DNA from: Dehalogenimonas formicexedens
GTDB taxonomy: Bacteria; Chloroflexota; Dehalococcoidia; Dehalococcoidales; Dehalococcoidaceae
Length of the DNA: 64,000 nt
Reading direction: 5' to 3'
Assembly: GCF_001953175.1 (NCBI RefSeq)
Contig: NZ_CP018258.1
Location: 1,330,210-1,394,209, forward strand
The notes beneath the pieces were generated by a model. That model was not told the DNA's origin, searched no databases, and saw only the letters and a list, made by a program, of their open reading frames with translations. Below, piece by piece: positions 18,458 through 29,900 of this stretch (position 1 is the first letter of the stretch; every line of letters begins with the position of its first letter). The translations under genes and the position numbers were made by a program.

Positions 18458-18934
18458 ATGTCTACCGATACCCAATACCTAATCAAACCATTCATTGAAG
18501 ACGATTTACCACTCCTTACGCGTCTAATCAATGAGACGATAGAGCGATCTTATGTGCGCGCCTATCCTCCAAAGGCGGTACGCTTTTTCCTCGATTACCA
18601 CGCTAGGGTCAATATTCTCCGGGACGCTGCCGCGGGCATAATTCTGATCGGTTGGGAAGGAAAGGCGGCGGTCGCCACCGGTACCCTGGTGGGAAATTAC
18701 ATATCTCGGGTATTTGTCGGCAACCAGTATCGATCACGAGGCGTCGGGAAAATGATCGCCAGGGAGTTGGAGAATCGAGCTCGAGCGGGAGGCCTAAGAG
18801 TACTGGAACTCGATGCCTCTGTGACATCCAGAAGTTTCTGGGAACGGCTGGGCTGGATCGTTATCTCTCACGAAGTTGAAATGGTTGAGGACGAACCTCT
18901 GGAATATTTCAAGATGAAGAAAGAATTAGTTTAA
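18458..18934 (+). CDS. GNAT-family N-acetyltransferase
   Basis: A 158-residue acyl-CoA-dependent acetyltransferase. The acetyl-CoA loop is NQYRSRGVGKMIARELENRA (about 88-107), and RVFVGNQYR and FWERLGWIV match GNAT motifs A and B. It starts 3 nt after the upstream gene, and its stop abuts the convergent mutL stop at 18936. The substrate is unknown. Confidence 0.88.
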   Translation: MSTDTQYLIKPFIEDDLPLLTRLINETIERSYVRAYPPKAVRFFLDYHARVNILRDAAAGIILIGWEGKAAVATGTLVGNYISRVFVGNQYRSRGVGKMIARELENRARAGGLRVLELDASVTSRSFWERLGWIVISHEVEMVEDEPLEYFKMKKELV

Positions 18935-18935
18935 T

Positions 18936-20624
18936 CTAGGTTCGCTTAAAATAATGCTCCAAAGCTGAGATTTCCAGCTTCATCAGGGTGGGGCGGCCGT
19001 GGGGGCAGGAGTTAGGCACCTGGGCTTTTTCCAGATCAAGCAGCAAAGCCCTGATTTCGTCCATCGCTAGTGCCTTGCCAGCCCTCACTGCTGCGTGACA
19101 GGCAATAAGTTCTGCCAATCTTGCCTCCTCGCGGGCAAGCGACTCAGGCGAGTTCAGAAATTCATGCAGGGCGGATTGCCAATCTTTGCCCGATAATGCT
19201 TGGGGAATGGCGCGGACCAGCAAAGTGCGCTCACCGAAGGATTCGATGATGAATCCATAGCTGGCAAGTGTTTTTGCCAAAACAGTCACTCTGCTAATCT
19301 CAGCCGGGGTTAAATCCAGATTTTGCGGCTCAAGGAAAGCCTGGGACATCGGCGAGCGCTTTTCACGTTCGTCCAGAACTTTCTCAAACATGATGCGCTC
19401 GTGAGCCGCGTGTTGATCGATGATGTACAGCCCTTCCGGCCCCTCGGCAAGAATGTAACATCCGCCAACTTGCCCCAAAGGCCTCAAGGCCGGCAGGGTT
19501 TGGGATGGGGTGGCTTGGACATTCTGTCTCTCTCCGTACAAATCCGCCGGTTGACGCATTGTCTGAAAACCTGGCGCCCGATAGGCCGCAACCGTGTCCC
19601 CAATCATCGGAGGTGAAATAGGAACTACAGGAACCGGCGCTTCTCCAAGAAGAACCGAACGGACTGCGCGGCGCACAAACTCAAATACCTTGCCGTCTTC
19701 CCTGAATTTTATCTCGGTCTTAGCCGGATGGATGTTGATATCGATGTCGTAAGGCGGAAGCGAGAGGTTGATAATCGCGATCGGATACCTGCCCACGGTC
19801 AATAAGCCGCGGTAGCCCTCTTCAACGGCGCGGGACAAAATCTGGCTCCTGACCCACCGCCTATTAACGAAAAAGTACATCCCGGTACGATTCGCCCTGG
19901 AGTTTTCCGGAGCTGAAACCAGCCCATTGATCGAAAAAGCGCCATCGTTACCGGAAAGATCGATCATCCGGGCTGAGGTTTCCCGGCCGAGAATCGCAGC
20001 TACCGCATCTCTCAATTTGCTGTTGCCGCTGGTGGCCAATGATTCACGCCCATCAACAGTCAGTCGAAACCGAATTTCTGGATAAGCCAGAGCGTAATTG
20101 CTGACGGTGGTCACTATATGCCCTGTTTCAGTGCCATCCGACTTAAGAAACTTCAATCTGGCCGGAATTTCACGAAAGAGTTGGGACACTGAAATGGTGG
20201 TGCCGCAGGACCGGGCGACCGGTCGAATAGTGTCTTCCCGCCCGCTTCGAAGTGCCAACACACTGCCGGAGATGCCGCCGGCGGTAGCAGTAGTCACTTC
20301 AATGTCAGCGACAGAGGCGATCGAACCGAGCGCCTCACCCCTGAACCCCAGGGTCCCGATGGTATTCAAGTCGTCAAAGGACGAGAGCTTGGAAGTGGCA
20401 TGGCGGGTAAAGGCCAACGGAAGGTCCTCTAACGGTATGCCGCAGCCGTCATCCGTAACCCTGATCAGGCTGGCGCCGCCGCCCCTGATTTCAACGTCGA
20501 TCCGCCTTGAACCGGCGTCGATCGCGTTTTCGACCAGTTCTTTCACCACCGAAGCGGGCCGCTCGACTACCTCGCCGGCGGCGATCCTAGCCACGGTCTT
20601 GGGGTCAAGGAGACGGATGGGCAT
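18936..20624 (-). CDS. mutL: DNA mismatch repair protein MutL (endonuclease type)
   Basis: A 562-residue MutL. The N-terminal GHKL ATPase has VVKELVENAIDAGS (motif I), DDGCGIPLEDL (motif II), FTRHATSKL and GTLGFRGEALGSIASV (motif III). The C-terminal domain keeps the metal-dependent nicking motif DQHAAHERIMFE and CPHGRP, so this is the endonuclease kind found in organisms without MutH. It follows uvrD directly (uvrD stop at 20625) in a minus-strand operon. No mutS is in the window. Confidence 0.96.
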   Translation of the reverse strand: MPIRLLDPKTVARIAAGEVVERPASVVKELVENAIDAGSRRIDVEIRGGGASLIRVTDDGCGIPLEDLPLAFTRHATSKLSSFDDLNTIGTLGFRGEALGSIASVADIEVTTATAGGISGSVLALRSGREDTIRPVARSCGTTISVSQLFREIPARLKFLKSDGTETGHIVTTVSNYALAYPEIRFRLTVDGRESLATSGNSKLRDAVAAILGRETSARMIDLSGNDGAFSINGLVSAPENSRANRTGMYFFVNRRWVRSQILSRAVEEGYRGLLTVGRYPIAIINLSLPPYDIDINIHPAKTEIKFREDGKVFEFVRRAVRSVLLGEAPVPVVPISPPMIGDTVAAYRAPGFQTMRQPADLYGERQNVQATPSQTLPALRPLGQVGGCYILAEGPEGLYIIDQHAAHERIMFEKVLDEREKRSPMSQAFLEPQNLDLTPAEISRVTVLAKTLASYGFIIESFGERTLLVRAIPQALSGKDWQSALHEFLNSPESLAREEARLAELIACHAAVRAGKALAMDEIRALLLDLEKAQVPNSCPHGRPTLMKLEISALEHYFKRT

Positions 20625-22856
20625 TTACATCTTCTCTAAACGGGCGAAGGAAAGGAGCAATTTTTTAAGTCCGGCTGTTTTGAACGCCACGACAACCTCG
20701 GTATCTTCTTTTACTGGCAGCGTGCTGATAACTACACCGTCACCGAACATCGAATGTTTTACCTGGTCCCCGGTCTTGAAAGCCTGGGGTGTTGCCTTAA
20801 CGTGAGTTCGGGCTAGTCCGCCGGTCGCGGGATTCACCGGAACGGACGGTTGCGGCGGCCGCTCGGCGTAGTCATAGAGCTTTTTCTGGAGCGGGATCAG
20901 CGGCTTGACCGGCTCTTCACGGAAAGGCGCTGCCGTGGTGAGGTGGGCGGGAATAGATGAGAGGAAACGGGACGGTTCGTTGACCGTGCTTCCGCCCATC
21001 AGGCTCCGACGGAACGCCCTCAACAAATACAGCCGCCGCTTGGCGCGAGTTACACCGACGTAGCATAACCGGCGTTCTTCTTCCATCTGGGCGGTATCAT
21101 CGAAGGACCGGAAATGAGGCAGAATTCCCTCTTCCAGGCCGACCATGAACACCACCGGAAATTCGAGTCCTTTTGCCTGATGCAATGTGATCAGGGTGAC
21201 CCCCCCTTCTGTCTCGTCGAGATTGTCGACATCGGAAACCAGGCTGACGCTCTCCAGGAACGGAGAAAGCGCCTCTCCCGGGGGCAGGGAATTGAACGGC
21301 TCGGCCACGGTTCTCAACTCCGCGATATTTTCCAGGCGTTCCTCGCCGTCGGGTTGAGCCTTGAGATAAGTGGAATAGCCGGATTTTTCGAGGACGTGGT
21401 CAAACAAATCCAGAATCGGCAGGGTCTTACTTTCGTCGATAAAACCATGGATCAGCTTGTAAAAAATATCGAAAGAAGCGAGAGCCCTCGCGGTTAACGG
21501 CGGTTTATCGGCACCGGCCGATGCCTGTTCCAGGGCTTCGAAAAAAGAGACGTCTTGTTGTTTCACCCAAGCCTGCATTTCGACGATCGACTTATCACCC
21601 AACCCGCGAGGGGGCACGTTAATCACGCGCATCAGGGATACCGAATCGGCGGGATTATGGATCAGCCTGAAGTAGGCGATCAGGTCTTTGACTTCGCGCC
21701 GTTCGTAGAAACGGGTACCGGCCACGAGTTTATAGGGAACGCCGTACCGGATGAAAGCTTCTTCCAGCGCCCGGGACTGGGCATTGGTGCGGTACATCAC
21801 CGCGATGTCATTGAGGCGAAACTTTTTCGAAGCCGTCAGCCGCTCGGTTTCCCTGACGACCATCTGCGCTTCTTCCTGCTCGTTGTAGGCTTCAATAAGG
21901 CAGACCGGTTCGCCCGGTTCGTTTTCCGTCCACAGCTTGATACCTTTTCTGGCCCGATTGTCGGCGATAATGTTGGAGGCGGTCTCCAGAATTTTGGCGG
22001 TCGAACGGTAATTCTGCTCCAGGTAATGTATCTGGGCGTCCGGAAAATCTTTCTCGAAATTGAACACGTTGCGCAGGTCGGCAGCCCGCCATGAGTAAAT
22101 GGACTGGTCAGGGTCTCCGACAACAGCGATGTTGCGGTGTCCGCCTGCCAGCAGTTTCACCAGTTCGTACTGTACCAGGTTGGTATCCTGGAATTCGTCA
22201 ACCATTATGTGGACATAGCGGTCCTGGTAACGTTTCAGTATCTCAGGTTTCCGCTTGAAAAGGAAAACCGTTTTGAGCAGCAGATCGTCAAAATCGACGG
22301 CGTTGTTCTGCGAGAGCATCTTTTCATAGCGTTCATAAACCCGCGCCACTATCTCGTCAAAGTAGCTCTTGTTGGTCTCCCGGTATTTTTCAGGCGTCAC
22401 CATCTGGCTTTTGGCCTGGCTGATGGCCGCGGCGATCTTGGGCACCGGGAATTGCTTGGGATCCACGTTGGTGTCGATTGCCGCTTGCTTAAGCAGCTTT
22501 TCCTGGTCATCAGCATCGAAGATGACAAATTCGGGATGGATGCCGATGCTCTCGCCGTCTTTGCGCAGAATCCCGGCGCAGATACCATGAAAAGTCCCCA
22601 GGGTCATGTCCTTGACCGACCCGGAAAGCAGCTTCTCAAGCCGTTCACGCATTTCACGTGCGGCTTTGTTAGTGAAGGTCACGGCCAGGATCCGGTGCGG
22701 GTTAATACCCACCGTCCTCACCAGGTAGGCGATCCGATAGGTGATAACCCTGGTCTTGCCCGAACCGGGACCTGCCAGTATCAACACGGGACCGTGGATA
22801 GCCTCTGCCGCCTTACGTTGGGCGGGATTCAATTCTTTTAGAAGGTCGGTCGTCAA
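20625..22856 (-). CDS. pcrA: UvrD/PcrA-type superfamily 1 DNA helicase
   Basis: A 743-residue 3'-5' helicase used in excision repair and replication-fork maintenance. Motif I is LAGPGSGKTRVITYR (about 27-41), motif II VDEFQDTN (about 224-231), motif III VVGDPDQSIYSWR, and motif VI VGVTRAKRRLYLL. The last 55 residues form the Tudor-like domain seen in PcrA (DQVKHSMFGDGVV). The start is a TTG without a Shine-Dalgarno. A TATAAT at 22870-22865 lies 8 nt upstream, which suggests a leaderless mRNA. It is the first gene of a two-gene unit with mutL. Confidence 0.95.
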   Translation of the reverse strand: MTTDLLKELNPAQRKAAEAIHGPVLILAGPGSGKTRVITYRIAYLVRTVGINPHRILAVTFTNKAAREMRERLEKLLSGSVKDMTLGTFHGICAGILRKDGESIGIHPEFVIFDADDQEKLLKQAAIDTNVDPKQFPVPKIAAAISQAKSQMVTPEKYRETNKSYFDEIVARVYERYEKMLSQNNAVDFDDLLLKTVFLFKRKPEILKRYQDRYVHIMVDEFQDTNLVQYELVKLLAGGHRNIAVVGDPDQSIYSWRAADLRNVFNFEKDFPDAQIHYLEQNYRSTAKILETASNIIADNRARKGIKLWTENEPGEPVCLIEAYNEQEEAQMVVRETERLTASKKFRLNDIAVMYRTNAQSRALEEAFIRYGVPYKLVAGTRFYERREVKDLIAYFRLIHNPADSVSLMRVINVPPRGLGDKSIVEMQAWVKQQDVSFFEALEQASAGADKPPLTARALASFDIFYKLIHGFIDESKTLPILDLFDHVLEKSGYSTYLKAQPDGEERLENIAELRTVAEPFNSLPPGEALSPFLESVSLVSDVDNLDETEGGVTLITLHQAKGLEFPVVFMVGLEEGILPHFRSFDDTAQMEEERRLCYVGVTRAKRRLYLLRAFRRSLMGGSTVNEPSRFLSSIPAHLTTAAPFREEPVKPLIPLQKKLYDYAERPPQPSVPVNPATGGLARTHVKATPQAFKTGDQVKHSMFGDGVVISTLPVKEDTEVVVAFKTAGLKKLLLSFARLEKM

Positions 22857-22926
22857 AGCCGCTTATTATAGCATTTTTGGGTTCCGGCGGCAGTTTTAAG
22901 CTTGTGCCCGCATTACGAATGACCTA

Positions 22927-22955
22927 TTGTCTAATCCGCCCATCCCTGCTATAAT
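22927..22955 (+). promoter_or_regulatory. Promoter of the pyrimidine operon
   Basis: TTGTCT (22927-22932) and a perfect TATAAT (22950-22955) are separated by 17 bp. The predicted start near 22962 leaves a leader of about 115 nt that holds the PyrR attenuator. Confidence 0.8.
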
Positions 22956-22990
22956 GACCATCAATTAAATATCGGACCCCACTCCTTTAA

Positions 22991-23076
22991 ACCCGGTCCT
23001 GTGAGGCCGGCAAGGGTTAGCGGGACTAAGCACGCAAAGACACCTCTTGCCGGCACTGAGTCGCAAGAGGTTTTTT
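22991..23076 (+). promoter_or_regulatory. PyrR-dependent transcription attenuator in the pyr leader
   Basis: Bases 22991-23017 match the PyrR-binding anti-antiterminator (GTCCTGTGAGGCCGGCAAGG within a hairpin of ACCC...GGGT). Its 3' side GCCGGCAAG can instead pair with CTTGCCGGC (about 23047-23054) to form an antiterminator. The competing terminator is CCTCTTGC (23043-23050) with GCAAGAGG (23063-23070), followed by TTTTTT. With UMP, PyrR should hold the first hairpin and allow termination before pyrR. The terminator arm also contains the AGAGG ribosome-binding site of pyrR, so translation may be masked too. Confidence 0.92.
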
Positions 23077-23077
23077 C

Positions 23078-23614
23078 ATGCCAAATAAAACGGTTATGAC
23101 TGCCGAGGATATGCGGAGAACGCTGTCCCGGATCGCCCACGAGATTGTCGAACGCACCAGGGATATCAGGTCGGTGGTGCTTGTGGGAATGCAGACTCGG
23201 GGAGTACCTCTGGCAAACCGCCTGGCGAGTCTGATCACCGAGTATGAAAAGATAGAGGCGCCGGTCGGCGCGCTTGACTTCTCCCTCTACCGTGATGACC
23301 TCGGACGGCGCAATTTCAATCCGCAGGTGAAATCGACGGACATCCCGGTCGGCATAGAAGGTAAGGTTGTCATCCTGGTGGACGACGTACTTTTCACCGG
23401 CCGCTCGACCCGCGCTGCCATGGATGCCTTGATCGAATACGGCCGACCGAAAATCATTCAATTGGCGGTCCTGATTGACCGCGGTCACAGGGAGTTGCCC
23501 ATCCGCGCCGATTACGTCGGCAAAAACATACCTTCCGCGGCCAATGAAGACATCAAGGTAAAGCTGGCTGAGACTGATGGGGCGGATGAAGTACTCATCT
23601 CCTCAGGTGAATAA
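23078..23614 (+). CDS. pyrR: Pyrimidine operon attenuation protein / uracil phosphoribosyltransferase
   Basis: A 178-residue PyrR. It binds the pyr leader RNA in response to UMP and usually has weak uracil phosphoribosyltransferase activity. Family text: [17 protein letters not shown] (about 29-45), the PRPP loop [17 protein letters not shown] (about 94-110) and [20 protein letters not shown]. Its ATG directly follows the terminator T-run; the Shine-Dalgarno AGAGG is inside the hairpin. It is first in the operon and thus under its own control. Confidence 0.96.
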   Translation: MPNKTVMTAEDMRRTLSRIAHEIVERTRDIRSVVLVGMQTRGVPLANRLASLITEYEKIEAPVGALDFSLYRDDLGRRNFNPQVKSTDIPVGIEGKVVILVDDVLFTGRSTRAAMDALIEYGRPKIIQLAVLIDRGHRELPIRADYVGKNIPSAANEDIKVKLAETDGADEVLISSGE

Positions 23615-23615
23615 C

Positions 23616-24593
23616 ATGTTGAACGAAACTACCGCCGCGCCCAAGACGAACGCCTGGAATCACCGTCACCTCCTTGACGTCGATGATTTCACGCCTGAAG
23701 AGTTCGAAATAGTCTTCTCAACGGCAGACGCCATGTCGGAAATTCTATCCCGGCCAATCAAAAAGGTGCCGGCGCTTCGCGGCCAAACGGTAGTCAACCT
23801 CTTTTACGAGAACTCGACCCGGACCCGCGCTTCCTTCGAAATCGCCGCCAAGAACCTCTCCGCGGATGTCCTGAATGTCACCTCAACGGCTTCCTCGATA
23901 ACTAAAGGTGAAAGTCTCATCGACACGCTGAAAACGCTGGAAGCCCTTGGCGCGAATATCATCGTGATGCGCCATAATTTCTCCGGCGCCCCATACCTGG
24001 CAGCGAAACACAGTAAAGCCAGCATCATCAACGCCGGCGACGGTTGGCACGCCCACCCAACCCAGGCGTTGCTCGACCTGTATACAATCCGGAAGCATAA
24101 AGGTAGCCTGGCCGGGCTCAAAGCGACTATCGTCGGGGATGTGCGGCACAGCCGGGTAGCCCATTCCAATATCTGGGGCATGACCAAGCTGGGGATGGAG
24201 GTCACTTTATGCGGGCCGCCAACGCTCCTTCCGTACGGGCTTGATAATCCCGGCGCCAATTTTCCGAAGGTCAGGGTCGAAAATCAGGTAGAAAAAGCCG
24301 TTGCCAACGCCGATGTCGTCATGGCCTTGAGGTTACAGCGTGAACGGCAGCAGAGCGGGCTGCTGCCATCAGTGCGGGAATATGTGGAGCGCTACCAGAT
24401 CACGTCTGAACGTCTGAAAAAGGCTGCCAAAGATGTCCTGGTAATGCATCCGGGCCCGGTAAACGAGGATATCGAACTGGCGACAGAATCAGCTTACGGT
24501 GAAAAATCGGTCATTAATGAACAGGTGAGTAATGGCGTTGCCATCCGCATGGCGATTCTCTACCTGCTCTCCGGCAGACAGGGTGAACTATGA
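23616..24593 (+). CDS. pyrB: Aspartate carbamoyltransferase catalytic chain
   Basis: About 325 residues. It joins carbamoyl phosphate and aspartate to give carbamoyl aspartate. It has the carbamoyl-phosphate motif [13 protein letters not shown] (about 64-76), [18 protein letters not shown], and [18 protein letters not shown]. The ATG at 23616 is preferred because it has AGGTG 6 nt upstream and follows the pyrR stop by one base; an upstream ATG at 23577 would overlap pyrR. No pyrI regulatory chain is present. Confidence 0.96.
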   Translation: MLNETTAAPKTNAWNHRHLLDVDDFTPEEFEIVFSTADAMSEILSRPIKKVPALRGQTVVNLFYENSTRTRASFEIAAKNLSADVLNVTSTASSITKGESLIDTLKTLEALGANIIVMRHNFSGAPYLAAKHSKASIINAGDGWHAHPTQALLDLYTIRKHKGSLAGLKATIVGDVRHSRVAHSNIWGMTKLGMEVTLCGPPTLLPYGLDNPGANFPKVRVENQVEKAVANADVVMALRLQRERQQSGLLPSVREYVERYQITSERLKKAAKDVLVMHPGPVNEDIELATESAYGEKSVINEQVSNGVAIRMAILYLLSGRQGEL

Positions 24594-25885
24594 AAAACTT
24601 TTTGATAAAAGGCGGAAGGCTGGTAGATCCGGCGCAGGGTATCGACGGTAAATTCGATATCGCGATGGCAGACGGTAAAGTCTCATGGATCGGTGCCGGG
24701 GAACCGCCGAAAAACGACTATACCGTTATCGATGCCACCAACCTGACCGTAACGCCGGGTTTTATCGACCTGCACACCCACCTGCGGCAACCTGGATTCG
24801 AAGAAAAGGAAACGATCTCGACGGGAACAGCCGCGGCGGCCCGAGGCGGCTTCACCACGATTTGCTCAATGCCCAACACCAACCCGGCGGTTGATAACCG
24901 CGCCACCGTCGATTATGTCAAGTGCGTCGCCTCCCGTGAAGCTGTAGTCAGAGTACTCCCTATCGGATGTATCAGCAAAGGACGAAGGGGTGAAACTCTG
25001 GCCGAACTTGGTGAAATGGCAGGCGCGGGTGTCATCGGCTTCTCAGATGACGGTTCGCCGGTTCCCGGCGCGCGCTTGATGAAACAGGCAATGGAATATG
25101 CCGCTGGCCTCAACCTGCCGATTATCGATCATTGCGAGGAGCCCAGCCTGGCCGAGGGCGGCCAGATCAACGAAGGAATTGTCGCCACGCGGTTGGGGCT
25201 TGCCGGCATACCCAACGCCGCAGAAGAGACTATGATCGCACGCGACATAGCCCTGGCTAAACTTACCGGCGCCAGGCTGCACCTGTGCCACATCAGCAGC
25301 AAAGGCTCGATTGATCTCATACGGGCTGCCAAAACCGGGGGCCTGAAACTGACCGCCGAGGTCACCCCACACCACCTCACCCTGACTGAGGAACGGTGCC
25401 TGGGCTACGACACCAACGCCAAGGTCAATCCGCCGCTGCGGACTTACGCTGACATCGAGGCGCTTATAGGGGCACTGCTTGACGGCACGATCGATGCCAT
25501 CGCGACCGACCACGCGCCGCACACTGAAAACGACAAGTGCTGCGAATTTGCCCTTGCCCCATTCGGTATTTCCGGCCTGGAAACAGCTTTTGGCAGCCTG
25601 ATGAAACTGGTGCACAGCGGCAAAATGCCGCTGCCGCTGATCGTCGAGAAATTGACCGCCGGGCCGGCCCGGGTTCTCGGTAATGGCTTTGAAACGGCCG
25701 GTTCCCTCAAGGTTGGAAACCCCGCCGATTTAGTAATTTCCGACCCGGCTGCGGAATGGATCGTTGAAACCGCCAAATTCGCGTCCAAAGGCAAGAATTC
25801 CCCGCTCGCCGGCGAAAAACTCAAGGGCAAGGTGATCGTCACCATCTATAATGGCAACATCGTACACGAAGAGGACATCAGATGA
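24590..25885 (+). CDS. pyrC: Dihydroorotase
   Basis: A 431-residue class I dihydroorotase, a zinc amidohydrolase that closes carbamoyl aspartate to dihydroorotate. Metal ligands and motifs: [17 protein letters not shown] (about 59-75), [18 protein letters not shown], and [12 protein letters not shown] (about 305-316). It overlaps pyrB by 4 nt (ATGA) and carA by 4 nt, so translation is coupled through the operon. Confidence 0.96.
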   Translation: MKNFLIKGGRLVDPAQGIDGKFDIAMADGKVSWIGAGEPPKNDYTVIDATNLTVTPGFIDLHTHLRQPGFEEKETISTGTAAAARGGFTTICSMPNTNPAVDNRATVDYVKCVASREAVVRVLPIGCISKGRRGETLAELGEMAGAGVIGFSDDGSPVPGARLMKQAMEYAAGLNLPIIDHCEEPSLAEGGQINEGIVATRLGLAGIPNAAEETMIARDIALAKLTGARLHLCHISSKGSIDLIRAAKTGGLKLTAEVTPHHLTLTEERCLGYDTNAKVNPPLRTYADIEALIGALLDGTIDAIATDHAPHTENDKCCEFALAPFGISGLETAFGSLMKLVHSGKMPLPLIVEKLTAGPARVLGNGFETAGSLKVGNPADLVISDPAAEWIVETAKFASKGKNSPLAGEKLKGKVIVTIYNGNIVHEEDIR

Positions 25886-26985
25886 CCAAACGCGCCATCC
25901 TGGTCCTGGCCGACGGGTCGGTTTATGAGGGCAACAGCTTCGGAGCCGAAACCGATGCTTTCGGCGAAGTGGTATTCTCCACCAGCATGACCGGCTACCA
26001 GGAAATGTTGACCGACCCGTCCTTTGCCGGGCAGATACTCATCCCCACATTCCCGCTGATCGGTAATTATGGGGTAAATCCCGCCGACTGGGAATCAGAT
26101 AGGCTTCAGGTAAAGGGTTTTGTGGTTCGGGAAGAGTGTACTGATCCGTCCAACTACCAATCCGAAGCAAAGATTGATTCCTATTTGAAACAGGGCGGCA
26201 TTCCGGGGATATGGGGACTCGACACTCGCGCCATTACCCGGAAACTGCGAAGCCATGGCGTGATGATGGGCATGATAACCTCGGACAAGACGCCGGGGCA
26301 AGCACTCGAAATCCTGCGGATGTCTCCAATATACGGTACGACAGACTTGGTTAAAGAAGTGTCCACCAAAGCAACTTATGACTGGGACTTGGAAGATATA
26401 CCCGAGACAGCCCCACGTGTCGCCCTGCTGGACTGCGGCTGCAAGTTCCACATCATGAGGATACTTCGGCATCATGGTTGCCGGGTCACGGCTTTTCCAT
26501 GCACAGCCACTGCCAAAGAAATGCTGGCCGTAAACCCCGATGGGATATTACTCTCACCCGGACCCGGAGACCCGGAATTACTGGATTACGCCACCGAGAC
26601 GGTCACGGGACTAGTCGACAGCGGTAAGCCGATCATGGGCATCTGCCTTGGCAACCAACTCATCGCAAAAGCTTTCGGCGGGCATAACTTCAAGTTGAAA
26701 TTCGGCCACCGTGGCGGCAATCACCCGGTCAAAGACCTTGCCACTGGGCGCGTTCACATCACTGCCCAGAACCACGGTTACGCAGTCAACCCGGAATCCA
26801 TCGAAGGCAGCGGTTTGGAAGTGACCCACATCAACCTGAACGATGGCACAGTGGAAGGTATGAAACACAAATCTCTGCCGATCTTCACCATCCAGTATCA
26901 CAGCGAAGCGTCGCCCGGGCCGCTGGATAACACATATTTATTTGAACAGTTTATGACAATGATGGGGAGGACCGATGCCCGTTAA
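25882..26985 (+). CDS. carA: Carbamoyl phosphate synthase, small (glutaminase) subunit
   Basis: A 367-residue subunit that hydrolyses glutamine and channels ammonia to CarB. The N-terminal CPSase_sm domain has FSTSMTGYQEMLTDPSFAGQ. The class I amidotransferase domain has the nucleophile Cys in GICLGNQLIAKAFGG (the usual His after LG is Asn here) and the catalytic His/Glu in YHSEASPGP. It overlaps carB by 11 nt. Confidence 0.96.
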   Translation: MTKRAILVLADGSVYEGNSFGAETDAFGEVVFSTSMTGYQEMLTDPSFAGQILIPTFPLIGNYGVNPADWESDRLQVKGFVVREECTDPSNYQSEAKIDSYLKQGGIPGIWGLDTRAITRKLRSHGVMMGMITSDKTPGQALEILRMSPIYGTTDLVKEVSTKATYDWDLEDIPETAPRVALLDCGCKFHIMRILRHHGCRVTAFPCTATAKEMLAVNPDGILLSPGPGDPELLDYATETVTGLVDSGKPIMGICLGNQLIAKAFGGHNFKLKFGHRGGNHPVKDLATGRVHITAQNHGYAVNPESIEGSGLEVTHINLNDGTVEGMKHKSLPIFTIQYHSEASPGPLDNTYLFEQFMTMMGRTDAR

Positions 26986-29900
26986 ACCTTCTAAAGTCTT
27001 GATCATCGGGTCCGGTCCGATCGTCATCGGTCAGGCGGCGGAATTCGACTACGCCGGTACGCAAGCTTGCAAAGCCATGCGCGAGGAGGGGGTGACCAGC
27101 GTCCTGGTCAATTCCAACCCGGCCACTATCATGACCGACGAAGAGATCGCCGACATTGTCTACATCGAACCCCTGACCGTGGAATCGGTCTCCCGAATCA
27201 TAGAACGAGAGCGCCCGGATGGTCTGCTGCCGACGCTGGGCGGTCAGACAGGCCTCAATCTCGCAGTGGACCTTGCCGATTCCGGAGTGCTGGAAAAATA
27301 CGATGTCCGCGTCCTGGGCACTCCTATCGACACCATCCGTAAGGCCGAAGACCGGGAACTCTTCAAGAGACTTTTGCTGTCAATCGGCGAGCACGTTCCG
27401 CCGTCCGAGACGGTTACTACCCTGGATGAGGCAAAGAAAGTTGCCGAAAAACTGGGGTTGCCCCTCATCATACGTCCCGCCTACACCCTCGGCGGCACCG
27501 GCGGCGGCATCGCCACCGACATGGATGAATTCGAGGAAATCGCCGCGGGCGGTATTGCCGCCTCGCCGATCCACCAGATCCTGGTCGAGAAATCGATCGC
27601 CGGCTGGAAAGAAATTGAATATGAGGTGATGCGGGACGCGGCCAACAACTGCATCACCGTCTGTAACATGGAGAACTTCGACCCGGTCGGCGTCCACACC
27701 GGGGACTCCATCGTCATAGCGCCGTCACAAACCTTGACCAACAAGGAATACCAGATGCTCAGGACGGCATCGATAAATATCATCCGCGCCCTAGGCATCG
27801 AGGGTGGCTGCAATATCCAATACGGCCTGGACCCATACAGCGACACCTACTATGTAATCGAAGTCAATCCCCGCGTCAGCCGGTCTTCCGCTTTGGCGTC
27901 AAAGGCGACCGGATATCCGATCGCCAGGGTGGCGGCCAAGATAGCGACCGGCAAAACGCTCGACCAGATACCCAATGCCGTTACCGGAAAAACCATGGCC
28001 TCATTCGAGCCGGCTCTGGATTACGTGGTGGTCAAGATACCGCGCTGGCCGTTCGATAAGTTTGCCACCGGCGACAGGATCATCAATACCCAGATGAAAG
28101 CCACCGGCGAAGTCATGGCTATCGACAGAACTTTTGAGGCGGCGCTGCAAAAAGCGGTGCGTTCACTGGAATTCGGTAAGAAATCGATCCTATGGGAAGA
28201 CCCATCCTGGGTGCTAAACGGCGATATCTCGAGCTATCCCCTGAAGCCGACCGACCTGCGGCTTTGGGCGATTTTGGCTGCCTTGCGGCGGGGCATCTCC
28301 CCGCGGCAGATCTTTGAAGTCACCAGGATAGACCTGTGGTTCCTGAACAAGCTGCTTAACATTATCGCGATGGAAAAGCGCCTGCTGTCGGAAACATTGA
28401 ACCCGGACCTGTTGTACGAAGCTAAGCGGCTCGGATTCGGCGATGAACAAATCGGCACCCTGGGCGACAGGTTGCCCGAACAGGTCCGTGAACTGCGCAA
28501 ACAATGGCGAATCCTGCCGACCTACAAGATGGTTGACACCTGCGCCGCCGAGTTCGACGCTGAGACGCCATATTTCTATTCGACCTATGAGTCGGAAAAT
28601 GAGGCAGTCCCTGTAAACTGCGATAAAGCCCTGGTTATCGGTTCCGGCCCGATCCGCATAGGACAGGGCATTGAGTTCGATTATTGCTCCGTCCACGCCG
28701 CCATGTCGCTGTCCAAGGCCGGTTACCAGTCCATCATGGCAAACTCCAATCCTGAGACGGTGTCCACCGATTTCGATACGTCCAACCGATTGTACTTCGA
28801 GCCGCTTGATAACGAGAGCGTCCGGGATATCCTGGACAACGAAAACTCAGGTTGCTCCCGTCCTACGCCCTCGATCTGCCAGTTCGGGGGTCAGACGGCG
28901 ATCAACCTTGCTTACCCGCTGACACGCACTGGAAACCCCATCATCGGCTCGTCGGCAGAGACTATCGACCTGGCAGAAGACCGGCGCCGTTTCGAGGCTT
29001 TCCTTTCCGAATTGGATATCCCGCAGGCTCCCGGCGCCGGGGTGACCACGCTCGACGAGGGCCTGAATGTCGCCAACCTGATCGGATATCCTGTGCTGGT
29101 GCGACCCAGCTACGTCCTGGGCGGCCGGGCCATGGAAATTGTCTACGATGCTACGGAGTTGGTCCGCTTCATGAAATTGGCGATGGAGTTGCAGACCGGA
29201 CACCCGGTGCTTATTGATAAATATCTCATGGGGAAAGAATGCGAAGTCGACGCCATCGCCGATGGGGAGCGCGTCCTCATCCCCGGCATCATGGAGCACA
29301 TTGAACGCGCCGGCGTCCATTCCGGGGATTCCATGGCTGTTTATCCCGGACTTGGGCTGACGGCCGAGGAAACCGAGACCATTGTCGATTACACCAGCCG
29401 TATCGGTCTGGCGCTGAACGTCCGCGGCTTGATGAACGTCCAGTTTGTCATCATGCGCTCCGAGGGCCAGAGCAAGGTATATATCCTGGAGGTTAATCCC
29501 AGGGGTTCCCGTACTGTTCCGTTCTTGTCCAAGGTCACCGGCGTCCCGATGGTTGATGTCGCGGTTAACGTTATGCTGGGCAAAAGCCTCAAAGATCAAG
29601 GCTACGAGGGCGGTCTTTGGCCGGCTAAGCCGCTGGTGGCTGTCAAAGCCCCGGTATTCTCCATGTCCAAGCTGATCGGCGTTGATACCTATCTTGGGCC
29701 GGAAATGAAGTCGACCGGCGAGGTCATGGGTATTGATCATGACCTCAAAGGCGCCTTGATCAAAGCACTGATTGCGGCTGGTCTGGCATTGCCTGCCGAA
29801 GGCAGCATCCTGCTCTCGATTGCGGACCGGGATAAAGCCGAGGCGCTGCCGCTTATCCGCAAGTTGCATGGCATCGGCTACGGCCTCTATGCCACCGAAG

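Noticed and set aside
22961-23488. 175-codon minus-strand frame opposite pyrR
   Set aside because: It covers the pyr leader and pyrR in antisense. The leader's RNA structures and the PyrR protein explain this DNA.
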